A stretch of DNA of 64,000 nucleotides from positions 372,001 through 436,000 of the forward strand of contig NZ_JARXVE010000003.1 in NCBI RefSeq assembly GCF_029893345.1, given 5' to 3'. Positions 9,041 through 17,749 of the stretch are shown in pieces; positions within the stretch are counted from its first letter, which is position 1; every line of letters starts with the position of its first letter. Made by a program: the position numbers and the translations under genes. Source of the DNA: Mycolicibacterium frederiksbergense (GTDB lineage Bacteria; Actinomycetota; Actinomycetes; Mycobacteriales; Mycobacteriaceae). Below the pieces are notes generated by a model. It made no database searches, was not told where the DNA came from, and saw nothing but the letters and a program-made list of their open reading frames with translations.

Positions 9041-9646
9041 ATGGACAGCGCCAACGAGTCTTCCGGCCGGCGTCAGCGGAAGAAGCTCGAGACCCGGCGC
9101 AGGATTGCCGATTCCGCACGAAGGCTGTTCCTCGAGCGCGGATACGAAGCGGTCGGCATCCGCGACATCGCCGCTGACGCCGATGTCGCGGTGACTACCG
9201 TGTTCGCGCACTTCACCTCGAAGGAAGCGCTGGTCTTCGAGCGGGACGAGGTGTTCGAGCAGCGCTTGGCTTTGGCCGTGACCGCATGCAGACCCGACGA
9301 GTCGGTCATCGACCGACTGCACAGCGAGGTCGAGAAGATGGTGCGGCATTGCACTTCACGATCCGCTCAGCCGGTATGGCGCATGGTCGACGCCTCCGAG
9401 GATCTTCGCGCGTACGAGGAGTCGATGCTTGCTCGGCATGCCGACGCACTGGCGACGGCAATCGGATCCGATCCTGTTCATCCTCGTACGCTGACGAGCA
9501 GCCGAGCGATCGCACGGTTTGTGATCTCCGCGTACGCATTGGCCAGGACCTCGCCTGATCCGATCGCGGCCCTCGGCGAGGTATTCCCGATGATCCACGC
9601 CGCATGGCAGGCCAACCAGGTCGACACCGAGATATCGCCTCCCTGA
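9041..9646 (+). CDS. TetR/AcrR-family regulator (transposon cargo)
   Basis: This 201-residue protein has the helix-turn-helix domain at about 14-62 (RRIADSARRLFLERGYEAVG, DIAADADVAVTTVFAHFTSK). A variable C-terminal ligand domain follows. It is transcribed away from the quinone oxidoreductase gene with two CTAAC/GTTAG-type sites between them, so it is most likely the local repressor. It is carried within the inner Tn7-like element. Confidence 0.88.
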   Translation: MDSANESSGRRQRKKLETRRRIADSARRLFLERGYEAVGIRDIAADADVAVTTVFAHFTSKEALVFERDEVFEQRLALAVTACRPDESVIDRLHSEVEKMVRHCTSRSAQPVWRMVDASEDLRAYEESMLARHADALATAIGSDPVHPRTLTSSRAIARFVISAYALARTSPDPIAALGEVFPMIHAAWQANQVDTEISPP

Positions 9647-9810
9647 TCCGCGACGCGCGGCTGGTGGTCGTGGTGGCATTAACGCGCACGGGCGACAGAC
9701 CTGATCCGGCGCGTGTGATCCAGGTCCGAACGAGAGGAACTGTCCATTCTCATTACACCGGCTGCCGTCGATTGTGCCGCCCGTCGACGACCCCCAAAAG
9801 GCCGTCACGC

Positions 9811-10086
9811 TCATATGCAAACCGGCGGCGCTGCAACGCATTCCGGCTCACCTTGTGGCACTGCGACCTCCGGGATGCCGGCCAGCATTTCCTCCGAACA
9901 CAACGGCGGCCTCGAGCCCGACACCAACTCCAGGGTCGGATCAGTCAACAGTTGCGATAGTGGCATCACCATCTGCTGACCGACTGCATCGACTAGCCGG
10001 GCCGACCCCGATATCAAGGTCACGACGGTGAAAACACCTGCAGATAAACGGATTTCGTCACCAACTCGGACGACACCCGTTCTCAC
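9811..10086 (-). pseudogene. TnsB-like transposase, N-terminal stub
   Basis: The first 80 or so of 91 residues (VRVGDEIRLSAGVFTVVTLI, RLVDAVGQQMVMPLSQLLTD) resemble the N-terminal domain of actinobacterial TnsB/Mu-type transposases. The reading frame then stops, and no DDE catalytic core follows on either strand up to the TetR gene. The GTG start overlaps the tnsA stop (GTGA), which shows the original tnsA-tnsB operon. The family call rests on this stub and its position. Confidence 0.6.
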
Positions 10087-10832
10087 GTCAGGTCACCAGC
10101 CCGTCCCGAGGGTAATCCGCGTGTCATCAGCCAACGTTGCACCGCACAAGTCGGCAACCAAACGGCCATGCCAGAGGAGATGATAAAGAACGGGCAGCAC
10201 CACCAGGGGGTCCCTACTGCCAGCACGCCCGCCATCAACGGACCCGACCGGGCGAAGACCTCGGCCAGGCGGTCGGCCAGACGCATCCGCAATACCCGTG
10301 GATGCCGATAACCCGACAGCCAACGCAAGTTCGCCCTCAACACCGGGTCAAGAGCGCCGACACGGCGATAATCCCAGCCCACGGTTCCACACGTCGCCGC
10401 TGATCGATCAAACACCTCACGGTCGGCGTCAGAGATCCGATCATCCTCCCGAACGTCGACCACGACAACAGATCCGACGCGGCGACGCACGAAGTAGTCA
10501 GGAGCATGCCGGGTGCTGTCAGGCCAGTGAATCCAAAACGGTTGAGACAGCACACCAATGACGTCTGGATCAGCGTCGAGCGCCATCAACTGGTCACGTT
10601 CAACCCACGATTCATGACCGACATGAGTCCCCGTAGTAGCGAACCACCACAGGCCGGGATAATTGCGCTGACCACGAAACGACGGGAAGTTCCGCACTGG
10701 CGAGCACTTCAACTCGAACTGCGCCGCGGCACATCGGCTCAGTCGCTGGCGCACGAAGCCCTCGCGAGTGTTGAACTCCAAGTCCACAGCACTCGCCACG
10801 ACCTGCCCAGCCGACACCGTCGCCGTCAGCAC
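10083..10832 (-). CDS. tnsA: TnsA-like transposon endonuclease
   Basis: This 249-residue protein resembles the TnsA-like heteromeric transposase endonuclease subunits of actinobacteria. The restriction-endonuclease-like core is visible: an acidic helix HVGHESWVERDQLMAL, then HAPDYF, then VVVVDVRED. The last is the position of the catalytic (Q/D)xK strand, here with Arg in place of Lys. In Tn7, TnsA cleaves the 5' strands at the element ends in a complex with TnsB. It is the first gene inside the right end and overlaps the tnsB stub by 4 bp. Length and frame look intact, but without TnsB it should not act alone. Confidence 0.72.
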   Translation of the reverse strand: MLTATVSAGQVVASAVDLEFNTREGFVRQRLSRCAAAQFELKCSPVRNFPSFRGQRNYPGLWWFATTGTHVGHESWVERDQLMALDADPDVIGVLSQPFWIHWPDSTRHAPDYFVRRRVGSVVVVDVREDDRISDADREVFDRSAATCGTVGWDYRRVGALDPVLRANLRWLSGYRHPRVLRMRLADRLAEVFARSGPLMAGVLAVGTPWWCCPFFIISSGMAVWLPTCAVQRWLMTRGLPSGRAGDLT

Positions 10833-10854
10833 ACATCAACGCTAAGCCCGGTGC

Positions 10855-10929
10855 CCCCAGATTCAATGAGAAAGACACGCATTTACCCCAGATTCGATGA
10901 GAATGCCCCAACTACGGTGAGAACGGACA
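10855..10929 (-). repeat. Right terminus of inner element with three 17-bp repeats
   Basis: Read inward on the minus strand: TGTCCGT (10929-10923), TCTCACCGTAGTTGGGG (10922-10906), TCTCATCGAATCTGGGG (10902-10886) and TCTCATTGAATCTGGGG (10871-10855), with spacers of 3 and 14 bases. These are probable TnsB-binding sites. Confidence 0.78.
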
Positions 10930-10934
10930 ATGCG
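10930..10934. repeat. Target-site duplication ATGCG (right copy)
   Basis: ATGCG directly follows the ACA end of the inner element and matches the copy at 7934-7938. Confidence 0.85.
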
Positions 10935-11440
10935 ATCGTTCATCTCGTCGGCACGCTCAGCAGCGGCGTCATGGTAGCCATTGCGGCCGCCGAGAAGAAC
11001 CAGAGTCGGGGTATACAAGGAGGCCAGCACCGAATGGGTCTGGGTAGCTAGGTGCGGGGCTGGTGCCGAGCGCACGGAAGTCATGGGTGCCCGCGACGAT
11101 CAAGTCAACGATCGGATGCATTGGATCACCGACAGCAGGATTGCCGAACGCCCAGGCCATAGCGCGGCGAGTCAGCGTCCGCGGCGCGACGGGCAACAGC
11201 GTCGCCGCTGCGAGCTTGAACTTGAGGCGGGATCGGGCGAGAACGTTAGCGGGCTCGATGAGGGTGATAGACGCGAGCCGCTCGGGGGCATGGAGAGCTT
11301 GGTTGAAGGCCAGCCAGCCACCGTAGGAGGCCAACCAGATGCACGCTTCGCAGTTATCGCAGCCTCGTACGCGGCGAGATAACGCCCCTTGGCTTGCACG
11401 TCGGGGAGTACACCGACCCGCGTATGCGCATCCACGACAC
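10930..11440 (-). pseudogene. Alpha/beta-hydrolase pseudogene (main part)
   Basis: Fragments in three frames together give an alpha/beta-hydrolase: HTRVGVLPDVQAKGRYLAAY near 11430, then ASYGGWLAFNQALHAPERLA and DPMHPIVDLIVAGTHDFRAL, then TPTLVLLGGRN and ERADEMNDR running into the element at 10930. A deletion before the nucleophile region (SYGGW retained, preceding strand lost) and at least one further frameshift make it nonfunctional. The last nine codons lie across the inner element at 7903-7938. It appears to be cargo of the outer element. Confidence 0.7.
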
Positions 11441-11472
11441 CAAGCTAAGCAACATCCGGACTGCCAGGAACA

Positions 11473-11515
11473 CCCCAGATAGATTGGCGAGCCTGAACTA
11501 GATTGACAACGGACA
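11473..11515 (-). repeat. Right terminus of outer element
   Basis: Read inward on the minus strand: TGTCCGT (11515-11509), TGTCAATCTAGTTCAGG (11508-11492) and CGCCAATCTATCTGGGG (11489-11473). The repeat pattern resembles the TGCCA...CTGAGG units at 7686-7753. Confidence 0.6.
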
Positions 11516-11822
11516 GCGGCCGGCAGTCCAGATCGGAATTGGGGCGGGCGCAGTTCCCTCCACTCACTGGTTCGGATCGGTTATCCGCGAACGGATTACG
11601 GTGTTCGACTTGCCGGTGACCCTGCACTATGAACTGGTGTCCGGACTTCCGTTCCGCGATTACACCGGCCAGATCACGGTGGAACCCATTGCCGATGGAA
11701 GCCGGATCTCGACCGAGATCAGCTTCCGCACCGTCATTCCCAGCACACAGTTCCTCGTCGCAATCGCTATCCGCGTTGCCAGCGCTCGAGCCTCCCGCGC
11801 AGCCGGCCAACGAGCTTCCTGA
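11516..11822 (+). pseudogene. SRPBCC-family gene, 3' fragment
   Basis: The frame encodes IGIGAGAVPSTHWFG, then YELVSGLPFRDYTGQITVEP and ISTEISFRTVIP, the C-terminal half of an SRPBCC/polyketide-cyclase-like protein, ending at a TGA at 11820-11822. It starts at the outer edge of the 11515 transposon terminus and matches the N-terminal half at 7546-7678. A single-base shift near 11540 separates the junction text AGSPD from IGIGAG. Confidence 0.62.
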
Positions 11823-11850
11823 AACTGCCGCACGATCTACAGATGAAGCC

Positions 11851-12639
11851 CTACGTCAGACCATCCTGTGCGGAAACGCTTTTGGCGCCGACCCCGGCTC
11901 CGGTCATCTCGGCGCTGATCGGCAGCTCGATACGAGCCTTTTCCAGCAGCCGCTCGAGCGCGGCTTCCACTTCAGCTTTCCAGCCGAGTCCCTTGTCCAG
12001 TTCGAGACGCAGCCGTGGGAAGTACGGGTGCGGAGCCACCACGGTGAACCCGACGTCCTCGAGGAAATCCGATTCGAGCATGCACTGGTCGACGGCGCAG
12101 TCCCCCAGCACCTCCACTACGGGAGCCAGCTCCGCGGGGAGTGCCCCGCAGTCGGCCAGCGCCGTCACCTCAGTCGTGTAGCCGAAGGCTTCCAGTGCAC
12201 GGACACCTCGACGCACCAGATCATTGACTACCGCGGCGAGCAGACTGCGGGACATCTCCATGCTGTCTTTCGCGGACTCCACCCCGACAGCCGTCAGCAG
12301 TACCGCGTCCGCACTGACCGGGGCGGTGGGAAACAGCCGGGCCCGCGGAACCGCACCCGGCGGTGCGTAGAACGCGTATCCCAGGCAGGGCCCGTCTCCG
12401 GTGTCCGGTGCGGCGAACTCATCCCCCGCGTCCGGGCGGGCCGGCACCGCCAGTTGACCACAGGAGCCCCACTCCAGCATCACCATTGACAGCCAGGCTT
12501 CTTTTTCGAACTCAGGGTCGGTCAGGTGCTCGTTTTTGCCCAGGGTGGACGGATCCACTTCCCAGAAGACACATCGCCGTGCGTGCTTGGGCAGCTGCTC
12601 GAATCCCTCGAGTCGAAGCGGCGTGATGCGTACTGTCAC
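11851..12639 (-). CDS. Conserved hypothetical protein (Rv3916c-type, GNAT-like)
   Basis: This 262-residue cytoplasmic protein is found just upstream of parB in mycobacteria. The central region (PCLGYAFYAPPGAVPRARLF, then SRSLLAAVVNDLVRRGVRAL) resembles an acetyltransferase fold with an AcCoA-binding helix. A C-terminal helical region (KAEVEAALERLLEKARIEL) follows. The GTG at 12639 has an AGGGA-type site. Its substrate is unknown. Position is the main basis for the Rv3916c equivalence. Confidence 0.8.
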   Translation of the reverse strand: MTVRITPLRLEGFEQLPKHARRCVFWEVDPSTLGKNEHLTDPEFEKEAWLSMVMLEWGSCGQLAVPARPDAGDEFAAPDTGDGPCLGYAFYAPPGAVPRARLFPTAPVSADAVLLTAVGVESAKDSMEMSRSLLAAVVNDLVRRGVRALEAFGYTTEVTALADCGALPAELAPVVEVLGDCAVDQCMLESDFLEDVGFTVVAPHPYFPRLRLELDKGLGWKAEVEAALERLLEKARIELPISAEMTGAGVGAKSVSAQDGLT

Positions 12640-12861
12640 TGGGGTCCCTGGCTTTCACACGGTGTGCGTGGCTGCCCTTCCAGGATAGGAGGGTTCGCCG
12701 GTAGCCGTTCACTGCGCCCAGAAAATCTCATCGATTTCCACCTCCGAAGTGAATCGCTATGCCGCACAGTCTCTTTGCCTCGAATCGCGGCCGCGACTGC
12801 AGGCGCTGAACACTGACGTGTCACAGTGACGGAACGACCTGGTGTCGCCGGTCCTGACCTC

Positions 12862-13896
12862 TCAGTGCTCTTCTGCGCTCATCAACTCCACAATGCGCTG
12901 CAAATCGTCGACGGATCCGAACTCCACCACAATCTTGCCTTTGCGTTTGCCCAAACTGACCGTAACCCGGGTATCGAAGGCAGAAGAGAGTTTCTCAGCA
13001 ACGTCCTGCAGACCCGGCATCTGGATCGGCTTGCGTCTCGGGGCCGGCGGTGCGGTTTTACCGTCGCGGTTGGCCAGGGTGACGGCCTCCTCGGTGGCCC
13101 GCACGGACATGCCCTCGGCAATAATCCGGGCAGCCAGCTCCTCCTGCTTCTCCGGGCCACCCTCCAGGGCGAGCAAGGCACGCGCGTGGCCCGCGGACAG
13201 CACCCCGGCCGCGACCCGGCGCTGCACCGCGATCGGCAGCCGCAGCAGCCGGATCATGTTGGAGATCAGTGGCCGGGAGCGGCCGATCCGGGTGGCGAGT
13301 TCGTCGTGGGTGACTTCGAATTCCTCGAGCAGCTGTTGGTACGCCGCGGCTTCTTCCAGAGGATTGAGCTGCACCCGGTGAATGTTCTCCAGCAGTGCGT
13401 CGCGAAGCATGCTGTCATCGCCCGTCTCGCGGACGATAGCCGGGATGGTCTCCAACCCCGCCTGCTGGGCGGCCCGCCACCGCCGCTCCCCCATGACGAT
13501 CTGATAGCGGGCTTCACCGTTGCCTTCGACCGCGCGCACCACGATCGGCTGCATCAGTCCGAACTCGCGGATGGAGTGCACCAGCTCGCTCAGTGCCTCG
13601 TCGTCGAAGACCTGGCGCGGCTGACGGGGGTTCGGTTGGATCAGGCTCGGGTCGATCTCGCGGTAGGTGGCGCCGACATCCTCGGCAACGGCCGTGTCGG
13701 ATGCCGGGGTTTCGGACTGCGGAGGCACCGCGGTCCCGGCGGGTCCTGAACCTGTTGCCGGGCCGAGCAGAACGTCGGCGGCGCTCTGCCCCATCCGGGG
13801 ACTCAGCGCGTCGCTCCCGTCATCGGCGGGACCGGTCGGAATGAGTGCCGCCAGACCCCTGCCGAGGCCACTCCGCTTCCGTGCCGGCTGATTCAT
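12862..13896 (-). CDS. parB: Chromosome-partitioning protein ParB
   Basis: This 344-residue parS-binding CTPase starts at [20 protein letters not shown]; an upstream in-frame ATG at 13929 is less typical. The N-terminal ParB/Srx domain has [20 protein letters not shown] and the CTP-binding [14 protein letters not shown]. The central helix-turn-helix region includes [22 protein letters not shown]-terminal dimerisation domain ends in RIVELM. It loads on the parS sites at 14868-14898 and 15645-15660 and works with ParA to segregate origins. It lies directly downstream of parA. Confidence 0.96.
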   Translation of the reverse strand: MNQPARKRSGLGRGLAALIPTGPADDGSDALSPRMGQSAADVLLGPATGSGPAGTAVPPQSETPASDTAVAEDVGATYREIDPSLIQPNPRQPRQVFDDEALSELVHSIREFGLMQPIVVRAVEGNGEARYQIVMGERRWRAAQQAGLETIPAIVRETGDDSMLRDALLENIHRVQLNPLEEAAAYQQLLEEFEVTHDELATRIGRSRPLISNMIRLLRLPIAVQRRVAAGVLSAGHARALLALEGGPEKQEELAARIIAEGMSVRATEEAVTLANRDGKTAPPAPRRKPIQMPGLQDVAEKLSSAFDTRVTVSLGKRKGKIVVEFGSVDDLQRIVELMSAEEH

Positions 13897-13952
13897 GGTC
13901 GTCTCCTGCTCATTGCTGCCATCCGCCATCTACTGCTCATCCGAGTCAACTG

Positions 13953-14942
13953 CTACGCCTGCTGCGCGTGCGGCGGCGCCCCACGCTGTGCGATCTCGCG
14001 GCTCGCGTCGAGATAACTCCGCGCGCCGCGGGAACCCGGGTCGTAATCGAGAATCGTCATCCCGTACCCCGGAGCCTCGGAAACCTTGACGCTCCGCGGG
14101 ATGACCGTGCGAAGCACCTTGTCGCCGAAATGCTCCCGCACGTCCTCAGCCACCTGGTCGGCCAGCTTGGTCCGCCCGTCGTACATCGTCAGTATCACGG
14201 TGGACACTGACAAATCCGGGTTCAGGTGCGCCTTGACCATCTCGATATTGCGGAGCAGCTGCCCCACACCTTCCAGCGCGTAGTACTCACACTGGATCGG
14301 AATCAGCACCTCCGGCGCGGCCACCAGAGCGTTGATGGTCAGCAGCCCGAGGGACGGCGGGCAGTCGATGAACACGTAGTCGAAGTTGTGGTTCTTGAGT
14401 GCGGCGAGCGCCCCGCGCAGACGTCCCTCGCGGGCCACCATGCTGACCAGTTCGATCTCGGCGCCGGCCAGGTCGATGGTCGCGGGGATGCAGTACAGCC
14501 GGTCGCTGTGCGGGCTCTTCTGCAGCGCCTCCTCGACCGGGATGTCGCCAATCAGGACCTCATACGAGGAAGGCGTCCCGGGACGGTGCTCGATGCCCAG
14601 CGCGGTACTGGCGTTGCCCTGCGGATCGAGATCGATCACCAGGGTGCGTAGCCCCTGCAGTGCCAGTGCGGCGGCCACGTTCACCGCGGTGGTGGTCTTG
14701 CCGACGCCACCCTTCTGGTTGGCGATGGTGAAGACTCGCTGGCGGGCCGGCCGGGGAAGCTGACCTTGGGAGGTGTGCAGCACGCGCGTCGCCTGCTCGG
14801 CCTCGGCCGCGATAGGCGTGTCCATGCTGGCGTCGGTCGACCACTTGGTGTCGCCATTGCCCTTCCATGTTTCACGTGAAACGGTTTCACGTGAAACGGC
14901 GCGCTGGCCGCCCACCGCCGCTACCGGCCGATCAGAACCCAT
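13953..14942 (-). CDS. parA: Chromosome-partitioning ATPase ParA
   Basis: This 329-residue ParA/Soj ATPase contains the deviant Walker A NQKGGVGKTTTAVN, the switch IDLDPQGNAST and VFIDCPPSLG. The ATG at 14942 has AGGAG six bases upstream and begins just after the rsmG stop; the ATG at 14948 would overlap that stop as ATGA. The N-terminal extension contains two parS sites within codons for VSRETVSRET. ParA forms ATP-dependent dimers on DNA and moves ParB-parS complexes. Confidence 0.95.
   Translation of the reverse strand: MGSDRPVAAVGGQRAVSRETVSRETWKGNGDTKWSTDASMDTPIAAEAEQATRVLHTSQGQLPRPARQRVFTIANQKGGVGKTTTAVNVAAALALQGLRTLVIDLDPQGNASTALGIEHRPGTPSSYEVLIGDIPVEEALQKSPHSDRLYCIPATIDLAGAEIELVSMVAREGRLRGALAALKNHNFDYVFIDCPPSLGLLTINALVAAPEVLIPIQCEYYALEGVGQLLRNIEMVKAHLNPDLSVSTVILTMYDGRTKLADQVAEDVREHFGDKVLRTVIPRSVKVSEAPGYGMTILDYDPGSRGARSYLDASREIAQRGAPPHAQQA
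14868..14883. promoter_or_regulatory. parS site 1
   Basis: TGTTTCACGTGAAACG matches the parS consensus TGTTTCACGTGAAACA except at the last base. It lies within the 5' coding part of parA and is a ParB nucleation site. Confidence 0.93.
14883..14898. promoter_or_regulatory. parS site 2
   Basis: GGTTTCACGTGAAACG contains the full 14-bp core GTTTCACGTGAAAC, 15 bp from site 1 and also inside parA. Confidence 0.92.
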
Positions 14943-14944
14943 CC

Positions 14945-15712
<768 letters not shown>

Positions 15713-15719
15713 CTAAAAC

Positions 15720-16262
15720 TCAGCCAAGCAGAATGACGACGCGTCGCGACGGCTCCACGCCCTCGCTCTCGCTGCGGACACCTTCGACCGCAGCCACCGC
15801 GTCGTGAACAATCTTGCGCTCGAATGGTGTCATGGGAGCAAGTTCTTCGCGCTCCCCCGACTCCAGCACCCGGCGGGCCACCTTGTCGCCCAGGGCCGCG
15901 AGCTCCTCACGACGCCGCCGGCGCCACCGCGCGATGTCCAGCATCAGCCGACTACGCTCACCCGTCTTCTGGTGCACGGCCAGCCGAGTCAGTTCCTGCA
16001 GCGCGTCGAGTACCTCACCCTTGCGACCAACCAACTTACTCAGATCGCCGCCGCCGTCGATGCTCACCACGGCCCGGTCCCCTTCGACATCCAGATCGAT
16101 GTCGCCGTCAAAGTCCAGGAGGTCGAGCAGCTCCTCGAGGTAGTCACCGGCGATCTCGCCCTCGGCGACCAGCCGCTCCTCCAGATCGTCCTCGCTCTTC
16201 GTCGCGGGCTCAGCGCTCTCCTCGAGCTCGGCGCCGGGCTCGGTCGTCTGTGCGTCCGTCAT
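15720..16262 (-). CDS. jag: Jag/KhpB-type R3H RNA-binding protein
   Basis: This 180-residue protein has an acidic N-terminus (about 1-50), a KH-like domain (about 55-105; LSKLVGRKGEVLDALQELTR) and a C-terminal R3H domain (about 115-175; MTPFERKIVHDAV, ending SRRVVILLG). The ATG at 16262 gives MTDAQTTEP; the longer frame to 16328 reaches into yidC and is rejected. It lies between yidC and rsmG, as in most actinobacteria and Firmicutes. Confidence 0.93.
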   Translation of the reverse strand: MTDAQTTEPGAELEESAEPATKSEDDLEERLVAEGEIAGDYLEELLDLLDFDGDIDLDVEGDRAVVSIDGGGDLSKLVGRKGEVLDALQELTRLAVHQKTGERSRLMLDIARWRRRRREELAALGDKVARRVLESGEREELAPMTPFERKIVHDAVAAVEGVRSESEGVEPSRRVVILLG

Positions 16263-16299
16263 ATCCGTCTTCTCCCTACTTGTAGCCAGTGCGAACTGG

Positions 16300-17391
16300 T
16301 CACCGTTTCCGCTTCTTGGGGCGTGCACCGGGCCTGGGCGTGCGGTTCACGCTCTGCCTCGTCGAGTCGCCCGTCGAGTCGCCTGCGGAGTCACTGGTGC
16401 CGTCGGTCTGCGCTGCAGACAAGTCGGTCTCGGCATCGACTGAGCCGCCGGCCACGGCCGGATTCTCCGGCTCGGACTTGCGCGCGCGATTCGGCTTCAC
16501 ACCGGGGGCCGGCGCATTGGCCGATCGCCGCTCCAGCACCTCCGCCTTCTTGGCTTCTTCTTCCTTCTCGATCATGCCGAACACGTAGTGCTGCTGACCG
16601 TAGGTCCAGATGTTGTTGGACAGCCAGTACATGATCACCGCCAGCGGCAGGAACGGACCACCGACCACCACACCGAGCGGGAACACGTAGAGCGCGAGCT
16701 TGTTCATCATCGCGGTCTGCGGATTGGAGGCGGCTTCCACGCTCTGCCGCGCGACCGAGGCACGGCTGTTGAAGTGGGTGGCGACGCCGGCCAGGATCAT
16801 CAACGGCACTCCGACCAGAATCACCGACAGCCGGTTGAACTCGGTGAAGGCGTCCAGTCCGACATGCTGGATCATCGACGCGCCCAGCGGAGCGCCGAAC
16901 AGGTTGGCGTCCAGGAAGTGGCCGACGTCGGTGGCGCTGAACACGTAGTTGCCCAGGCTGCGGTTCTCCTCCACCGACAACCCCAGCCGGCCGATACCGG
17001 TCTGGGTGCGGTTGAACGACATCAGCACGTGGTAGAGGCCGAGGAACACCGGCACCTGCGCCAGCATCGGCAGGCAGCCGAGGATCGGGTTGAATCCGTG
17101 CTCGCGCTGCAGCTTCTGCATCTCCAGCGCCATGCGCTGACGATCCTTGCCGTACTTCTTCTGCAGCGCCTTGATCTGTGGCTGCAGCTCCTGCATCTGC
17201 CGCGTGGTGCGGATCTGCTTGACGAACGGTTTGTAGAGGATCGCGCGCAGGGTGAACACCAGGAACATCACCGACAGCGCCCAGGCGAAGAAGTTTGTCG
17301 GGCCCAGCAGGAAGGCGAACGCCTTGTACCAGACCCACATAATCGCCGACACCGGGTAATAGATGATGTCGAGGCTGAACCAATTAAACAC
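16300..17391 (-). CDS. yidC: Membrane protein insertase YidC
   Basis: This 363-residue inner-membrane insertase starts at a GTG overlapping the yidD 3' end by 8 bp, with AGGGGAGAG eight bases upstream. It begins [20 protein letters not shown]. The conserved YidC/Oxa1 core follows, with membrane segments near 10-55, 95-120, 160-190 and 225-265 and the family motif [20 protein letters not shown]. The C-terminal 90 residues are charged and disordered. It inserts membrane proteins with or without SecYEG. Confidence 0.95.
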   Translation of the reverse strand: MFNWFSLDIIYYPVSAIMWVWYKAFAFLLGPTNFFAWALSVMFLVFTLRAILYKPFVKQIRTTRQMQELQPQIKALQKKYGKDRQRMALEMQKLQREHGFNPILGCLPMLAQVPVFLGLYHVLMSFNRTQTGIGRLGLSVEENRSLGNYVFSATDVGHFLDANLFGAPLGASMIQHVGLDAFTEFNRLSVILVGVPLMILAGVATHFNSRASVARQSVEAASNPQTAMMNKLALYVFPLGVVVGGPFLPLAVIMYWLSNNIWTYGQQHYVFGMIEKEEEAKKAEVLERRSANAPAPGVKPNRARKSEPENPAVAGGSVDAETDLSAAQTDGTSDSAGDSTGDSTRQSVNRTPRPGARPKKRKR

Positions 17392-17749
17392 GCGACTTGC
17401 TCTCCCCTCGCTTCGCTGGGGTGCCCCAGACAAGGTTTTCGGCGGCAGCTCTGTCCCGAGAGAGATCGGATACGGTCTCGGCCGAGCCGTCAGATGGATG
17501 ACTGTGTGGGCACCGCTCCGGTATGGGGTCCCATCCTCCCGGATGCCACGGACCGCATTTCAGTAACCGGATCATCGCCAGCCACCCGCCACGGAATAGG
17601 CCGTACTCGGTGAGGGCGTCGACGGCGTACTGACTGCAGGTCGGCATGAATCGGCACGACGGCAGTCGAAGCGGGGAAATGGTGTGGCGGTAGAGCTGGA
17701 TGAGAAAGATCGCACCGCGGGCTGCACCGGCAGCCGCCCGGCGAATCAT
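17384..17749 (-). CDS. yidD: Membrane-protein insertion efficiency factor YidD
   Basis: This 121-residue protein has the YidD core in the first 75 residues: [34 protein letters not shown] and [12 protein letters not shown]. It overlaps rnpA upstream (4 bp) and yidC downstream (8 bp), so translation is probably coupled. The C-terminal 40 residues are variable. Confidence 0.95.
   Translation of the reverse strand: MIRRAAAGAARGAIFLIQLYRHTISPLRLPSCRFMPTCSQYAVDALTEYGLFRGGWLAMIRLLKCGPWHPGGWDPIPERCPHSHPSDGSAETVSDLSRDRAAAENLVWGTPAKRGESKSRV

Larger units (their letters stand above)
7939..10929. mobile_element. Inner Tn7-like transposon carrying a TetR/oxidoreductase pair
   Basis: This 2,991-bp element begins TGTCCGTTCTCA and ends with its exact reverse complement, flanked by the 5-bp duplication ATGCG. 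The right end has three 17-bp repeats, the left end one clear and one degenerate copy. The tnsA-like gene lies next to the right end and overlaps the start of a tnsB-like gene, as in Tn7. tnsB is cut to about 90 codons and no tnsC, tnsD or tnsE is present, so it is not self-mobile. The cargo is a quinone oxidoreductase gene and a divergent TetR gene. It inserted near the 3' end of an alpha/beta-hydrolase gene. Confidence 0.82.
7679..11515. mobile_element. Outer Tn7-like element, decayed, containing a second element
   Basis: The two termini read inward as TGTCCGTGGCCAA (7679) and, on the minus strand, TGTCCGTTGTCAA (11515); over the first 24 bases they match at 16. Each is followed by spaced 17-bp repeats. 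The pair splits an SRPBCC gene whose halves lie directly outside. Apart from the inner element, only an alpha/beta-hydrolase pseudogene is inside. No intact 5-bp target duplication is seen (AGAGC left, GCGGC right), although a 3-bp loss on the right would restore AGAGC-GGCC. No transposase gene of its own remains. The assignment is an inference from end structure and the split gene. Confidence 0.6.

Noticed and set aside
10969..11334. An intact small hydrolase gene on the minus strand
   Set aside because: It lacks the N-terminal core and shifts frame before the TPTLVLLGGR segment; it is part of a pseudogene.
7674..11520. An intact 5-bp target duplication for the outer element
   Set aside because: AGAGC and GCGGC do not match. 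A 3-bp deletion would explain it but cannot be shown, so the outer element is given lower confidence.
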